From positions 1-52,092 of the forward strand of contig DCAB01000004.1 in assembly GCA_002311855.1 (NCBI GenBank): DNA of 52,092 bases, in the 5' to 3' direction. A program made the translations under genes and the position numbers. This document shows positions 1-9,156 of the stretch, piece after piece; position 1 is the stretch's first letter, and each line of letters starts with the position of its first letter. The notes beneath the pieces are model-generated. The model was not told where the DNA came from. It ran no database searches and worked only from the letters and a program-made list of their open reading frames with translations. Source of the DNA: Candidatus Dadabacteria bacterium UBA1144 (GTDB lineage: Bacteria; Desulfobacterota_D; UBA1144).

Positions 1-23
1 CTCTACCCCTGAGCTACACCAGC
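1..23 (-). tRNA. tRNA 5' end, truncated by window edge (possibly tRNA-Thr)
   Basis: Read on the minus strand, the first 23 bases form the 5' acceptor strand GCTGGTG, then TA, a D-arm GCTC and a D-loop AGGGGTA, and then GAG, the start of the D-arm return strand. This is the standard start of a tRNA. The anticodon lies outside the window, so the identity is not proven. The acceptor sequence resembles bacterial threonine tRNAs, but alanine or valine cannot be excluded. It lies 61 bases downstream of fabZ in the same direction. Confidence 0.6.
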
Positions 24-53
24 AAAAAACATAAAGCCCTATACTAACATAGG
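24..53 (-). terminator. Weak hairpin with T-run between fabZ and the tRNA
   Basis: On the minus strand CCTAT, a six-base loop and ATAGG form a perfect 5-bp stem, followed by GCTTTATG and a run of six T just before the tRNA. This could end fabZ transcripts or be an mRNA-tRNA processing hairpin. The stem is short, so the call is tentative. Confidence 0.3.
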
Positions 54-84
54 AGGTTATAGGTTTCAATCTGGAACTAATCGT

Positions 85-522
85 CTAATTAGCCAACGCG
101 GTTGCGGTTATATCAGCTTCTGCAATCAACTTATCATTCTTGAAAGCTTTTGCCGATATTTTAAAGATATTTAATTTTTTTCTGACTAAAAACGCTTCTA
201 TAGTTAAAGTTTCGTTCGGAAAAGTAGGTGACTTAAATTTTACATTATCTATCCCAATCAAAGCTGGATCTTTACCTAACAAAGAATCCTCAAAAGATTT
301 GTATATAAGTATCCCTCCAACTTGAGCCATAGATTCCACTATAATTACTCCAGGAACGATGGGACGATTAGGGAAATGACCTTTGAAAAAGAAACTGTTT
401 TCATCAAAAGTCACTTTAGCTTTTATTGATTCCTCATTTCTGAAATCAAGAATCTCATCAACAAAGAGAAAAGGCTCTCTATGAGGGAGGTATTTTTTTA
501 TATCATCTTTGTCTAAATTCAT
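85..522 (-). CDS. fabZ: 3-hydroxyacyl-[acyl-carrier-protein] dehydratase FabZ
   Basis: FabZ dehydrates 3-hydroxyacyl-ACP to trans-2-enoyl-ACP in cytoplasmic type II fatty acid synthesis. The 145-residue protein has the usual family length. It shows the N-terminal LPHREPFLFVDEI block (residues 12-24), then GHFPNRPIVPG with the catalytic His49, and ESMAQ with catalytic Glu63, so the active site is complete. It lies 5 bases after skp as the last protein gene of the minus-strand run. In most Proteobacteria lpxD sits before fabZ and lpxA after it. Here skp precedes it directly and a tRNA follows, so no lipid A gene flanks it. Confidence 0.95.
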   Translation of the reverse strand: MNLDKDDIKKYLPHREPFLFVDEILDFRNEESIKAKVTFDENSFFFKGHFPNRPIVPGVIIVESMAQVGGILIYKSFEDSLLGKDPALIGIDNVKFKSPTFPNETLTIEAFLVRKKLNIFKISAKAFKNDKLIAEADITATALAN

Positions 523-527
523 TTGAA

Positions 528-1085
528 CTATCTACGCATTCTCTCTAAAACTTTATCAGTTATATCCAACTTGCTACTCATAAACATTAGGCCGGGAGCG
601 GAAGCAGATAAAACGATATCGTAACCTAATTGCTCGGCTACAATTTGCACCTCTTTCATTGTTACTCTTAAAATGTCCCTTTGGAATCTTGCATCTGCAA
701 TTTTCATTTCGGCTTCAAAATCCTCTCTTTTTCTTTTTAATTCAGTCAATTTATAAGCAAGTTCTTCTTCCTTTTCATCACGTGATTTTTCTTCCAGGAC
801 AAGTTTTTGTTCGTCATACTCCTCTCTCATAGCTCTAAATTGACTATCTAATTTAGAAAGTAATTTTTGTTTTTTGTCTATATTTGTTTTTGCTGATTTA
901 AGATATTGCCTACCTATCTGAGATTCACGCAAGATTCTCTGAAAATCTACAGTAGCAACTTTAATCTGGTTTTGTGATATCGCAAGTACGTTTTCTTGAT
1001 TTGTACCATTTTGTTTATGTTCTTCTGCAAAGATATTTGTCGTAGAGAAGATTGAAATAAGAAGAACTAAAAAAACATTATTCAT
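528..1085 (-). CDS. skp: OmpH/Skp-family periplasmic chaperone
   Basis: Skp-like proteins hold unfolded outer-membrane proteins in the periplasm and hand them to the Bam complex. The protein of about 185 residues begins with a signal peptide (MNNVFLVLLISIFSTTNIFA). It then has the family's short beta segment (IKVATVDFQRIL), a long charged helical region of heptad character, and a C-terminal segment ending GYDIVLSASAPGLMFMSSK and a short tail. An ATG at 1083-1085 is preceded by AGGAG at good spacing and starts exactly at the signal peptide. Longer in-frame starts would run into bamA and prepend non-signal sequence, so I reject them. The gene lies 25 bases after bamA, its usual partner. Confidence 0.86.
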   Translation of the reverse strand: MNNVFLVLLISIFSTTNIFAEEHKQNGTNQENVLAISQNQIKVATVDFQRILRESQIGRQYLKSAKTNIDKKQKLLSKLDSQFRAMREEYDEQKLVLEEKSRDEKEEELAYKLTELKRKREDFEAEMKIADARFQRDILRVTMKEVQIVAEQLGYDIVLSASAPGLMFMSSKLDITDKVLERMRR

Positions 1086-1110
1086 AATATTACTCCTAGT
1101 CGTTATCAAT

Positions 1111-3420
1111 TTAAAAAAGAGAGCCAATGGAAAATTGGACTTCATATTTATCCTCTCCCGATCTTCGTTTACCAAGGGGAAATCCAAAATCAAGCTTTAA
1201 CGGACCCATTGGAGATATCCACCTAAAACCAAAACCTACATCCCTTCTCATATGCATTGGATTATAATCTATATTTTTACTTTCGTCATATACCTCTCCA
1301 ACGTCGATAAACAAAATTCCTTTTAACCCAGCCTCCAAAGCAACTGGATACAAATATTCCAATGAAGTGAAGACATACTTGTTGCCCCCTATTCTCACAA
1401 AATCTCCATTTGTCAACATTCTCCTGGGTGAAATTCTAGCATTCTTGTATCCTCTTAAATTGTCCGGCCCACCCAAATAATATCTTTGACTGACTACAAT
1501 CCTATTACCTATATCTCTAAAGTCTATGAAGCCTCCGTTCATTGAATAGGCCATCGTATGATTCCTTTTAATTTCATAATATTTGGAAAAATTAGCTGAA
1601 TATTTAGTAAAATATAAATTTGCTCCAAAAATTTCGTTTGATTCTTCAACTCCAGCACCACTTGATATCCCCTTTGTAGGGTCTAGAAAGCTATCTCTAG
1701 TGTCATATATGAGACCTAGTCTTATTGAGCTTACTCTGTCAGTTCCAACTTGAAAAATTTCACTCGCATTATTTTTTAAATCATCAATTGTGCTATTTTC
1801 ATATCTATAAGTCATATTTGCATAAGTCCAGTAATTCAAACTTTTGGCAAAATTAAGGCGTCCTCCCCAAGAATCTTTATCGTAATCTATGTAGTCATAT
1901 AATCTCTTAAATGCGGTAAAACCAAATTGATAATTAGTGTCAAGAAAATAAGGATCAGAATAATTGAGATAAAAATTCTTACTCAATCCTCCAATAGTTG
2001 CGGAGGCTCCCAACTTTTTTCCGTATCCAAATAAGTTGTTTTCTTGTATGTTTACACCCAGCAAAATTGTTTCAATGGAGCTATAGCCACCAGCTATACT
2101 AAAATATCCTGTTGATTTTTCTTCAACTTCTACTTCCAAATCAAGATAATTAGCCTTATTCTCCGCGGGTTTCTCACTGACTTCCACTGTCTCAAAAAAC
2201 CCTCTTCTGTTAATTCTACTTTTAGATGCATCAATTTTTGAACTAGAATAGTAGTCATCTTCATTAATTAAGATTTCTCTTCTGATAACTTTATCTCTAG
2301 TTCTCGTATTACCTTTGATATTAATCAAATTAATTTTAAATTTATCTCCTTTTTCTATGTCGTATTCAACATGAATAATTTTTTGCTCTTCATCTTTTTT
2401 TATATTTGGATTTATATTTGCAAACGCATAAGCTTCATTACCATAAAATCTATTAAGAGACTTGATATCGTTGTTTAAAAGTTTAGCGCTAAAATACTCG
2501 GAATCATCCAAAGAAATAGAATCAAAGATATCTTTCTCTTCTTTAATTAAATCACCACTCAAAGATACAACTCCCCTTTTATATCTTGCGCCCTGATTGA
2601 CTTTAAAAACGACTTTATATCCATCTTTTTCTGGAATGTATTCGACTCTGGCTTGATCCGTTTTGATATCTACAAATCCCTTACCTAGATAAAATTGTTT
2701 TATATTGTTTTCATCCAATTCTATTAAATCCATAGACAGTCTTCCTCTTCCCGTAATTAGGGAAAAAAACCATTTTTCTTTTGTTTGAATAGCTTTTGAA
2801 AGTTCATCAATATAGTTTTCATCAACTCCTATAAGTTCTATCCCCTTTACGTATCCTCTACGCCCCTCAACAATCTTTAATTCATACTGTATTTTTCCTT
2901 CCCCTACTGGTAGGATATCATCTCTAACGACTACCTTATTAAATCCCTTAAATAAGTAGAGTTGTTCAACAATAGATCTAGTTATCTCAAGTTTTTTTCT
3001 ACTGATTATTCTACCTTCGGTCAAACCAACGACTTCGTTGATGTCTTTTTCACTAATTTTGCTATTTCCTGTAATTCTTAAGTCAGCTAATACCGGATTC
3101 TCTTCAAATCTAAATAGTAAATCTAATCCTTTTTCTGTTTCGGTTGTTAAAACATCTATTTTATAAAAATAACCGGTTGAGTAGAGGTTTTTGATATCTT
3201 TTTTAATTTTATTGGAATCAAAACTTTCTCCAACTTTTAAAGATATATACTCTTTGATCTTATCATCGATGACTATTTTGTTCCCATAAAATTCAATACT
3301 ATTAATAACAATGGAGCTCCTAGATATCTCTTCATCTGAATTGTTAGATATAATTTCGTTTGAGAAACAAGGTGTCAATGATATACAAAGAAAAAAGAAA
3401 ATTAAAATCGAATTTTTCAA
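1111..3420 (-). CDS. bamA: Outer-membrane protein assembly factor BamA
   Basis: BamA is the Omp85-family core of the machine that folds beta-barrel proteins into the outer membrane. The 769-residue protein has a signal peptide (residues 1 to about 20), then a series of POTRA repeats to roughly residue 420. Repeat starts are visible at IEFYGN, LRITGN, IELIGV, VSLSGD and INIKGN. A C-terminal barrel domain follows and ends in phenylalanine (VQFSIGSLF), as barrel proteins do. The lid-loop signature appears as GGPDNLRGY, a variant of VRGF/Y. The length is near the usual 750-810. The start overlaps the lolD stop by 4 bases, implying translational coupling, and skp follows in the same direction. Confidence 0.95.
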   Translation of the reverse strand: MKNSILIFFFLCISLTPCFSNEIISNNSDEEISRSSIVINSIEFYGNKIVIDDKIKEYISLKVGESFDSNKIKKDIKNLYSTGYFYKIDVLTTETEKGLDLLFRFEENPVLADLRITGNSKISEKDINEVVGLTEGRIISRKKLEITRSIVEQLYLFKGFNKVVVRDDILPVGEGKIQYELKIVEGRRGYVKGIELIGVDENYIDELSKAIQTKEKWFFSLITGRGRLSMDLIELDENNIKQFYLGKGFVDIKTDQARVEYIPEKDGYKVVFKVNQGARYKRGVVSLSGDLIKEEKDIFDSISLDDSEYFSAKLLNNDIKSLNRFYGNEAYAFANINPNIKKDEEQKIIHVEYDIEKGDKFKINLINIKGNTRTRDKVIRREILINEDDYYSSSKIDASKSRINRRGFFETVEVSEKPAENKANYLDLEVEVEEKSTGYFSIAGGYSSIETILLGVNIQENNLFGYGKKLGASATIGGLSKNFYLNYSDPYFLDTNYQFGFTAFKRLYDYIDYDKDSWGGRLNFAKSLNYWTYANMTYRYENSTIDDLKNNASEIFQVGTDRVSSIRLGLIYDTRDSFLDPTKGISSGAGVEESNEIFGANLYFTKYSANFSKYYEIKRNHTMAYSMNGGFIDFRDIGNRIVVSQRYYLGGPDNLRGYKNARISPRRMLTNGDFVRIGGNKYVFTSLEYLYPVALEAGLKGILFIDVGEVYDESKNIDYNPMHMRRDVGFGFRWISPMGPLKLDFGFPLGKRRSGEDKYEVQFSIGSLF

Positions 3421-4070
3421 TTTAGTTTACCGTTGCTAAGTCCATAAATTATTTTTGTTTTTGTATAGATTCTCTGATCATGTGTAGCAATTATTATAGT
3501 TATATTATTTTTATTATTCAAATAAGCTAGATGTTCAATTAGATTTAAAGCATTCGATTCATCGAGATTCGAGGTAGGTTCGTCGGCAATTAGTATTTCA
3601 GGATTCAAGACTAATGCCCTACAAAGCAACACTCTTTGCCGTTCTCCAGATGATATATTGATAGGTTTTTCGTTTTGCAAATTAACAATATTTGCAAGAT
3701 TTATTAGTTCTTTGTAAACACTATCTATCTCATTCAAACAATTACCTATATATCCAGGTAGAAGAATATTGTCTTTTATTGATAAATCGGGAATTAATTC
3801 ACTAAGATTAGACATAATGCCAATTTTTTTTCTGGAATTAATTAAATAATTATAATCTGCTAAGATAGTTTTATTACTTTCTCCAAGAAAATTGTAGGTA
3901 CCTGAGGTCTGATTCGATATAAGAGATAAAATATTTAGCAAGGTTGATTTTCCAGAGCCCGAAGGGCCTATGATCGATACAAAGTCGCCCTCGTTAATTT
4001 GTAATTCTATTTCGTTCAGAACTACTTTGTTTTCATATTGTTTTGTTAAATTTTTAACTTCTAATAGCAT
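3417..4070 (-). CDS. lolD: Lipoprotein-releasing ABC transporter ATPase LolD
   Basis: LolD is the ATPase of LolCDE, which extracts outer-membrane lipoproteins from the inner membrane and passes them to LolA. The 217-residue protein has a Walker A motif GPSGSGKST (residues 35-43), a Walker B ILIADEP (about 159-165) followed by TSNLDE, and the switch histidine in IIATHD. The ABC signature reads ISSGERQRV (about 139) instead of LSGGQ. That divergence is tolerated in this family, where LSGGE is common. It lies one base after lolC and overlaps bamA by 4 bases. The permease next to it supports LolD over a MacB- or FtsE-type ATPase. Confidence 0.9.
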   Translation of the reverse strand: MLLEVKNLTKQYENKVVLNEIELQINEGDFVSIIGPSGSGKSTLLNILSLISNQTSGTYNFLGESNKTILADYNYLINSRKKIGIMSNLSELIPDLSIKDNILLPGYIGNCLNEIDSVYKELINLANIVNLQNEKPINISSGERQRVLLCRALVLNPEILIADEPTSNLDESNALNLIEHLAYLNNKNNITIIIATHDQRIYTKTKIIYGLSNGKLN

Positions 4071-4071
4071 A

Positions 4072-5250
4072 TCAGTAATCCCTCCTAATTAATGATTCAA
4101 CATCTTTCTTAAGCAAAAAATAAGATGGCAATAAGGATGAGATAATTATAATTAAGATAGAAAATAGGATAATGTAAAAATAATAAGTAGCAGAGAAAAC
4201 AATCGGAAACCCATCAATTCCGTAAAAAGATAAATCAATTGATAGATTATTTATTATATTAGTTTTAGTTATAAGTAAAATTACAATAGTTGCAAAAAAT
4301 GTACCGATAATTACTCCAATTAGTCCGACAAAAAAACCAATTTGAGTAAAAACCATAATAAGAGAATTTTTTTTTGATCCTAATAGTATTAAAGTACCTA
4401 TTTCATTTTTTTTCTGAGTTATCAAACTGATCATATTCGAATAGATAGTCGTAGCGGATATTACTATCAAGAACGAAAGGAAAATGGCCAAAGATATTCT
4501 TTCTAGCTTCATCAAATTAAAAAGACTAAAATTCACCGATTGCCAATCAATGACTTTGAATTTAAGTTCTTTAAATTCTTTAATTATCAAATTAGAAACA
4601 ATTTTAGAACGAAATGGATCAGTAAGTACTATCTCGATGAAACTTGTGTTATGTCCGATGAAATCTTTTGCATATTTATTAGTTGTATACAACCTATTGG
4701 TGTTTACATCCGAAATATCCGAAACACCAACGATATATCCTTTAATCGTTTTAATTTTGGGTTTTCGATGAGTGAAATCTGGTATTAGCAACTCAAATTT
4801 ATCTCCAATAGTTTTGTTGTATTTATGAGAAAAATTTCTTCCAACAACAACCGGTAAGTGATCTTTAGATTCGTTAAATTTATTCAAGTCCAACTTTGAA
4901 GATACTTTCTTAATTGAATTAAAATCTTTTACACCCTTGATTTGAACGATATCAAATTTTTTATTTAAAATAATTCCTAAATAAGATTCAAAAGTTTTGT
5001 TAAAAGATTTAATTTCATTAAATCGACTAAAATCATATTCCTTATTTGTTTTAATAATAATATGAGGAAAACTTGCAATAATTTTTTGTTTTACTTTAAC
5101 ATCAAAACCTTTCATCACAGATAGTACAAGAATCAATGAAAAAATTGATATAGCGATTGCTATTATAGAAATCACTGCTGGAATAGAATTGGCTTTCGAA
5201 TCAAAAATACTTTTGAAATAATTTAAGATTAATAAGCTGCCATATCTCAT
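4072..5250 (-). CDS. lolC: Lipoprotein-releasing permease, LolC/LolE family
   Basis: This is the inner-membrane permease of the lipoprotein-release ABC system. The 392 residues show the family layout. There is one N-terminal membrane helix (about 23-47) after a basic cytoplasmic start, then a large periplasmic domain (about 50-250). Three C-terminal helices follow, with the conserved KKNEIGTLILLGSKKNSL coupling segment between the first two. Only one LolC/E-type gene is present here, so the transporter is probably a homodimer (LolF-like), as in many non-gammaproteobacteria; that is inference. The start overlaps the lysS stop in an ATGA arrangement, and lolD follows after one base. Confidence 0.88.
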   Translation of the reverse strand: MRYGSLLILNYFKSIFDSKANSIPAVISIIAIAISIFSLILVLSVMKGFDVKVKQKIIASFPHIIIKTNKEYDFSRFNEIKSFNKTFESYLGIILNKKFDIVQIKGVKDFNSIKKVSSKLDLNKFNESKDHLPVVVGRNFSHKYNKTIGDKFELLIPDFTHRKPKIKTIKGYIVGVSDISDVNTNRLYTTNKYAKDFIGHNTSFIEIVLTDPFRSKIVSNLIIKEFKELKFKVIDWQSVNFSLFNLMKLERISLAIFLSFLIVISATTIYSNMISLITQKKNEIGTLILLGSKKNSLIMVFTQIGFFVGLIGVIIGTFFATIVILLITKTNIINNLSIDLSFYGIDGFPIVFSATYYFYIILFSILIIIISSLLPSYFLLKKDVESLIRRDY

Positions 5251-6716
5251 TCATTTCTCATATGAGGAAATAGTATTACTTCTCTAATTGACGAACTATT
5301 AGTTAATAACATTACAAGCCTATCTATTCCTATTCCAGCACCAGCAGTTGGAGGCATACCGTACCTTAAAGCGTTAATATAATCAGCATCCATATCGTTA
5401 GCTTCTTCGTCACCCATTTGTTTTAATTCAATCTGCTTACGAAATCGGTCTAATTGATCGTCTGGATCATTTAGTTCCGAAAAAGCATTTGCAATTTCTT
5501 TGCCATTTATGAATAGTTCAAATCTATCCACAATTCGACTATCAGCATCATTTCTTCTTGCCAATGGTGATACGTCTACTGGAAAACCGCAAACAAAGAC
5601 AGGATTAAATTTATTTATTAAAAATTTTGTTTCAAATATTTCTGTTATTGCTCTTCCAGGTAGTCCAAAGTGATTCATTCCTAGTTTGTCTGCCTCTTTA
5701 AAAAGCTCTTCAGTTTCAGATAGCACATCATAGCCGAGATTATCGGAGAGCCATTTAATCATATCCACCTTCTCCCATGGTGGGTTAAAATCAATATTTT
5801 CGTCTTGATAGATTAATTTTCTGTCTACAGAAACTAAATCAACACAATTTATTATTAATTCTTCGACTAAACTCATCATTTTTTTATAATCCGAATAAGA
5901 CTGATAAAGCTCGACCATCGTAAATTCTGGATTATGTTGAGTTGATATTCCTTCATTTCTAAAGTTTCTTCCAATTTCAAATATTCTTTCTAAACCTCCA
6001 ACTACGAGTCTCTTCAAGTATAGTTCGGGGGCTATTCTAAGAAATAAATCCATATCGAGAGTATTGTGATAAGTTTTAAAAGGTTTTGCGGCAGCTCCTC
6101 CGGCAACATTTTGTAGTATTGGTGTCTCAACTTCCAAAAAACCTTTTTTAGACAAATAAGATCTAATATTAGAGATTGTTTTGGATCTTAATAAAAATAT
6201 TTCTTTAACTTTATCGCTAGAAATAAGATCAACGTATCTTTGCCTATATCTTGTCTCAATATTAGTTAAACCGTGCCATTTCTCCGGAAGAGTGTTTAAC
6301 GATTTAGTGATAATAGTTATATCATTGGCTTCCAACGATAGTTCATTAGTTTTTGTAAAAAAACATTTGCCTTCAACGCCAATAAAATCACCGATATCAA
6401 TAAATTTTTTAAAGAAATCCATTTTTTCTTTTCCTACAGAATCGTTCGAAATAAAAATTTGAAACTTAGTAATATTATCAATAGTTTTGATAAACGCTGA
6501 TTTGCCAAAGCTTCTAATAGCAATCACGCGACCGGCTATCTTGTACATAAAGTTATCGGATGTGAAATTTGAATTGTCAAAATCTTTATATTTATCGACA
6601 ATCTCATTGTGGGAATGAGAGGGAACGAATGTATTATTATAAGGGTTGATACCTTCTTCCCTTAATTGTAGTATTTTTTTTCTTCTTTTTTCCAAATATT
6701 CATTTTCAACTGTCAT
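5247..6716 (-). CDS. lysS: Lysyl-tRNA synthetase, class II
   Basis: LysS charges tRNA-Lys with lysine in the cytoplasm. The 489-residue protein has the N-terminal OB-fold anticodon-binding domain (about residues 55-150, starting KIAGRVIAIRSFGKSAF). The class II catalytic core follows: motif 1 around FLEVETPILQ, motif 2 around RIFEIGRNFRNEG with TQHNPEFTMVE, and motif 3 GAGIGIDRLVMLLT near the C-terminus. Length and motifs are typical. It overlaps the upstream MFS gene by 11 bases and is coupled to lolC by a 4-base overlap. A lysS-lol-bam order is known from deltaproteobacterial lineages. Confidence 0.97.
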   Translation of the reverse strand: MTVENEYLEKRRKKILQLREEGINPYNNTFVPSHSHNEIVDKYKDFDNSNFTSDNFMYKIAGRVIAIRSFGKSAFIKTIDNITKFQIFISNDSVGKEKMDFFKKFIDIGDFIGVEGKCFFTKTNELSLEANDITIITKSLNTLPEKWHGLTNIETRYRQRYVDLISSDKVKEIFLLRSKTISNIRSYLSKKGFLEVETPILQNVAGGAAAKPFKTYHNTLDMDLFLRIAPELYLKRLVVGGLERIFEIGRNFRNEGISTQHNPEFTMVELYQSYSDYKKMMSLVEELIINCVDLVSVDRKLIYQDENIDFNPPWEKVDMIKWLSDNLGYDVLSETEELFKEADKLGMNHFGLPGRAITEIFETKFLINKFNPVFVCGFPVDVSPLARRNDADSRIVDRFELFINGKEIANAFSELNDPDDQLDRFRKQIELKQMGDEEANDMDADYINALRYGMPPTAGAGIGIDRLVMLLTNSSSIREVILFPHMRNE

Positions 6717-7857
6717 ATTCGATTTCCTTTAAAAGCAAATTAGTTAAAAAATACAAACCTAATGTGACTATTATACTACAAGATAGAAACATAATTTTGA
6801 AAGAAAAAAGCTCTGCTACGTATCCACCAATAATGGAAAATAACATGCCTCCGAATGTAAAAGATACGCTACAAATTGAAAATACTTTAGTTTTACTATT
6901 TTCATCTGAAAAATTCAAAGCGAGTGAGTAAATCGAAGGGTATACAAGAGCATGAGAAAGGCCAAATAAAGCTCCCGATATCAACATAGTCCAATAATTA
7001 AAAGACTGGGAAAGTACAAAAATCGAAATCCCATATAATATCAATGCAGGTTTACATACAGTCATTTCTCCATATTTGTCAGGCATCCAACCAAAAAAAA
7101 TTCTCATAATCAACGCAACAATTGTATAAGCTATAAAAAAAGTGGTAAGGGGTAGAACATTTAAAGATTTTGCAAATACCATTCCAAAATTAAGGCAAGT
7201 TAAAAAAGTTCCTCCCATCAGAAACATGATTAGATATAAAAATATTAGCTTCTTGTCTTTAAAGGGAATTAGAAAATTAATTTCTTTTTTGAAATTGTTT
7301 TTTTCATTCTCTTCAGAATTTAAGTTAAGAATTATTATAAAAGATAGTAAGGCAAAAAGTATGGTACTAATAAAAAAATAATCATAAGAAAAATATTTAA
7401 CAATCTCTATTGATATGGTTGGGGCAAGTGCATGATTTATTATAGTAAAAACACCAAAGAAACCTAAAGCCTGAGTTTGATTTTCGTTTTTGCTATTTTC
7501 GGCAACTAAAGTTCCAGCGGATACAAAAAAGAAAGAAAAGCAGCAACCTTGGAAAAATCTTAATATCAAATACGAGTAATAAATTTCGTCAAAAAACAAA
7601 AATCCTAAATTTACGAGCGACAAACCAAGCGTGCCAATGAGGAGTAAATATTTTTTTTTATATATATCTCCCAATATCCCCGAGATTGGCGTTAGAAGCA
7701 ATGTGCTCATCCCTGCCAAGGACATGACAAGCCCTATATCAAATTTGGTACCTCCTAGCTCCATTATTCTTACAGGTAATATTAGATAAGCGTGATAAGA
7801 ATAAAAAAAGAAAAAGGCTGAAATCGTAATCAGAATGAGATTTTTAGAGAATTTCAA
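6706..7857 (-). CDS. Major facilitator superfamily transporter, substrate unknown
   Basis: The 383-residue protein is almost wholly hydrophobic, with about 12 membrane helices, as in single-polypeptide MFS carriers. The loop after helix 2 (GILGDIYKKKYLLLIGTLGL) matches the GxLaDrxGrrr signature. A second copy of the loop appears in the C-terminal half as GWMPDKYGEMTV. A charged hinge rich in Glu and Lys (about residues 175-195) separates the halves. The overall look is of the drug or small-solute efflux branch. It sits between pyrC and lysS with a 2-base gap and an 11-base overlap, so it is co-transcribed, but those neighbours do not reveal a substrate. Confidence 0.85.
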   Translation of the reverse strand: MKFSKNLILITISAFFFFYSYHAYLILPVRIMELGGTKFDIGLVMSLAGMSTLLLTPISGILGDIYKKKYLLLIGTLGLSLVNLGFLFFDEIYYSYLILRFFQGCCFSFFFVSAGTLVAENSKNENQTQALGFFGVFTIINHALAPTISIEIVKYFSYDYFFISTILFALLSFIIILNLNSEENEKNNFKKEINFLIPFKDKKLIFLYLIMFLMGGTFLTCLNFGMVFAKSLNVLPLTTFFIAYTIVALIMRIFFGWMPDKYGEMTVCKPALILYGISIFVLSQSFNYWTMLISGALFGLSHALVYPSIYSLALNFSDENSKTKVFSICSVSFTFGGMLFSIIGGYVAELFSFKIMFLSCSIIVTLGLYFLTNLLLKEIEYDS

Positions 7858-7859
7858 TT

Positions 7860-9149
7860 TTATTTCACACTAGCATTGAATACCGTCTTGCCACGAAGGA
7901 TGGTTCTTATAACTTTGCCTTTCAAGTCAAATCCATGAAATGGAGTATTTTTACTTTTTGAAAACATCTTATTTTTGTCAATTTTAATTTTTGCATTCAT
8001 ATCAAATATAACGATATCTGCAATCGAGCCTTTTTTTAGAGATCCTCTATTTATATTTATAATTTCAGAGGGTTTTGTAGACATTTTATAAATCAAATCC
8101 GATAATGAAATAATCTTTTCATGAACAAGATTCAAAGAAAGAGGTAGTGAACTTTCTAAGCCGATAATTCCAAAAGGTGATTTTTTGAATCCCACAGATT
8201 TTTCTTTTTCTGAGTGAGGTGCGTGATCAGTTGCTATTATGTCGATAACATTATGTTTTAACCCTAAAATTATAGATTCAACATCTTCTCTGGTTCTCAA
8301 AGGGGGATTCATCTTATAGTTAGAATTACAACCTTTTATATCATCTTCTGAGATTGTAAAATGATGAGGAGTAGCTTCAGCAGTTACTTTGATGCCTCTA
8401 CTTTTGGCATCACGAATTATTTCAACCGATTTCTTTGTAGTTACATGACAAATGTGAAGATGAGAATTGGTAATTTCTGCAATTCCAATATCTCTCAAAA
8501 TTCCTAGTTCTTCTGATATATTTGGAATTCCCTTAAGTGAATACTTTTTTGAGAATTTCCCTTCGTTTGCTACACCGCCCTGGGAAAGTGAGAGATCTTC
8601 ACAATGCGAAATTACAGGTACAGACAATTTTCTTGCTATTTCCATAGCATCAAATAAAAGCTCGGAATCAGTAACAGGATGACCGTCATCAGAAATACCA
8701 ATGCATCCATTTCGTATGTTGTCTAGGATTGAAGCAAGTTGAGTACTTTTTTGCGATTTAGTTATAGCACCTATTGGAAATATGTTCACTAAAGAAACTT
8801 TTTTTGCTTTTTGCAAAATATAATTCGTCACCTTTGGATTATCATTAATCGGTTTCGTGTTAGGCATGCATGTGATTGAAGTAAATCCACCAGCTGCTGC
8901 TGATTTTGAGCCAGTTTCAATTGTTTCTTTATGTTTGAAACCGGGGTCTCTTAAATGGACATGGATATCAACCAAACCTGGGGCAACTATGAAATTTTTT
9001 GCATCGATGATTTCGTTAAAATTATTATTTTTAAAAGAATTATTTGCAGTTAATTGTTCAACTTTCCCTCTGTTGATAATTAAATTAAGACGTTTATTTA
9101 TCTTTGATGAAGGATCTACAACTAAACCATTTTTGATTAAAATTCTCAT
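7860..9149 (-). CDS. pyrC: Dihydroorotase, class I
   Basis: Dihydroorotase cyclises carbamoyl-aspartate to dihydroorotate, step three of pyrimidine synthesis. The 429-residue length fits class I (PyrC of the Bacillus/Aquifex type) and not the shorter E. coli enzyme. Metal ligands are visible in the amidohydrolase motif DIHVHLRDPG (about 61-70). Further ligands lie in ISHCED and HICHVTT, and in ATDHAPHS (about 310). The MPNTKP segment is also conserved. The gene lies 7 bases after pyrB; class I dihydroorotases often form a complex with aspartate transcarbamylase, as in Aquifex. Confidence 0.95.
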   Translation of the reverse strand: MRILIKNGLVVDPSSKINKRLNLIINRGKVEQLTANNSFKNNNFNEIIDAKNFIVAPGLVDIHVHLRDPGFKHKETIETGSKSAAAGGFTSITCMPNTKPINDNPKVTNYILQKAKKVSLVNIFPIGAITKSQKSTQLASILDNIRNGCIGISDDGHPVTDSELLFDAMEIARKLSVPVISHCEDLSLSQGGVANEGKFSKKYSLKGIPNISEELGILRDIGIAEITNSHLHICHVTTKKSVEIIRDAKSRGIKVTAEATPHHFTISEDDIKGCNSNYKMNPPLRTREDVESIILGLKHNVIDIIATDHAPHSEKEKSVGFKKSPFGIIGLESSLPLSLNLVHEKIISLSDLIYKMSTKPSEIININRGSLKKGSIADIVIFDMNAKIKIDKNKMFSKSKNTPFHGFDLKGKVIRTILRGKTVFNASVK

Positions 9150-9156
9150 TGATGAT

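Noticed and set aside
1086..1193. Longer start for skp inside bamA
   Set aside because: The extra residues precede a clear signal peptide, and AGGAG supports the internal ATG at 1083-1085.
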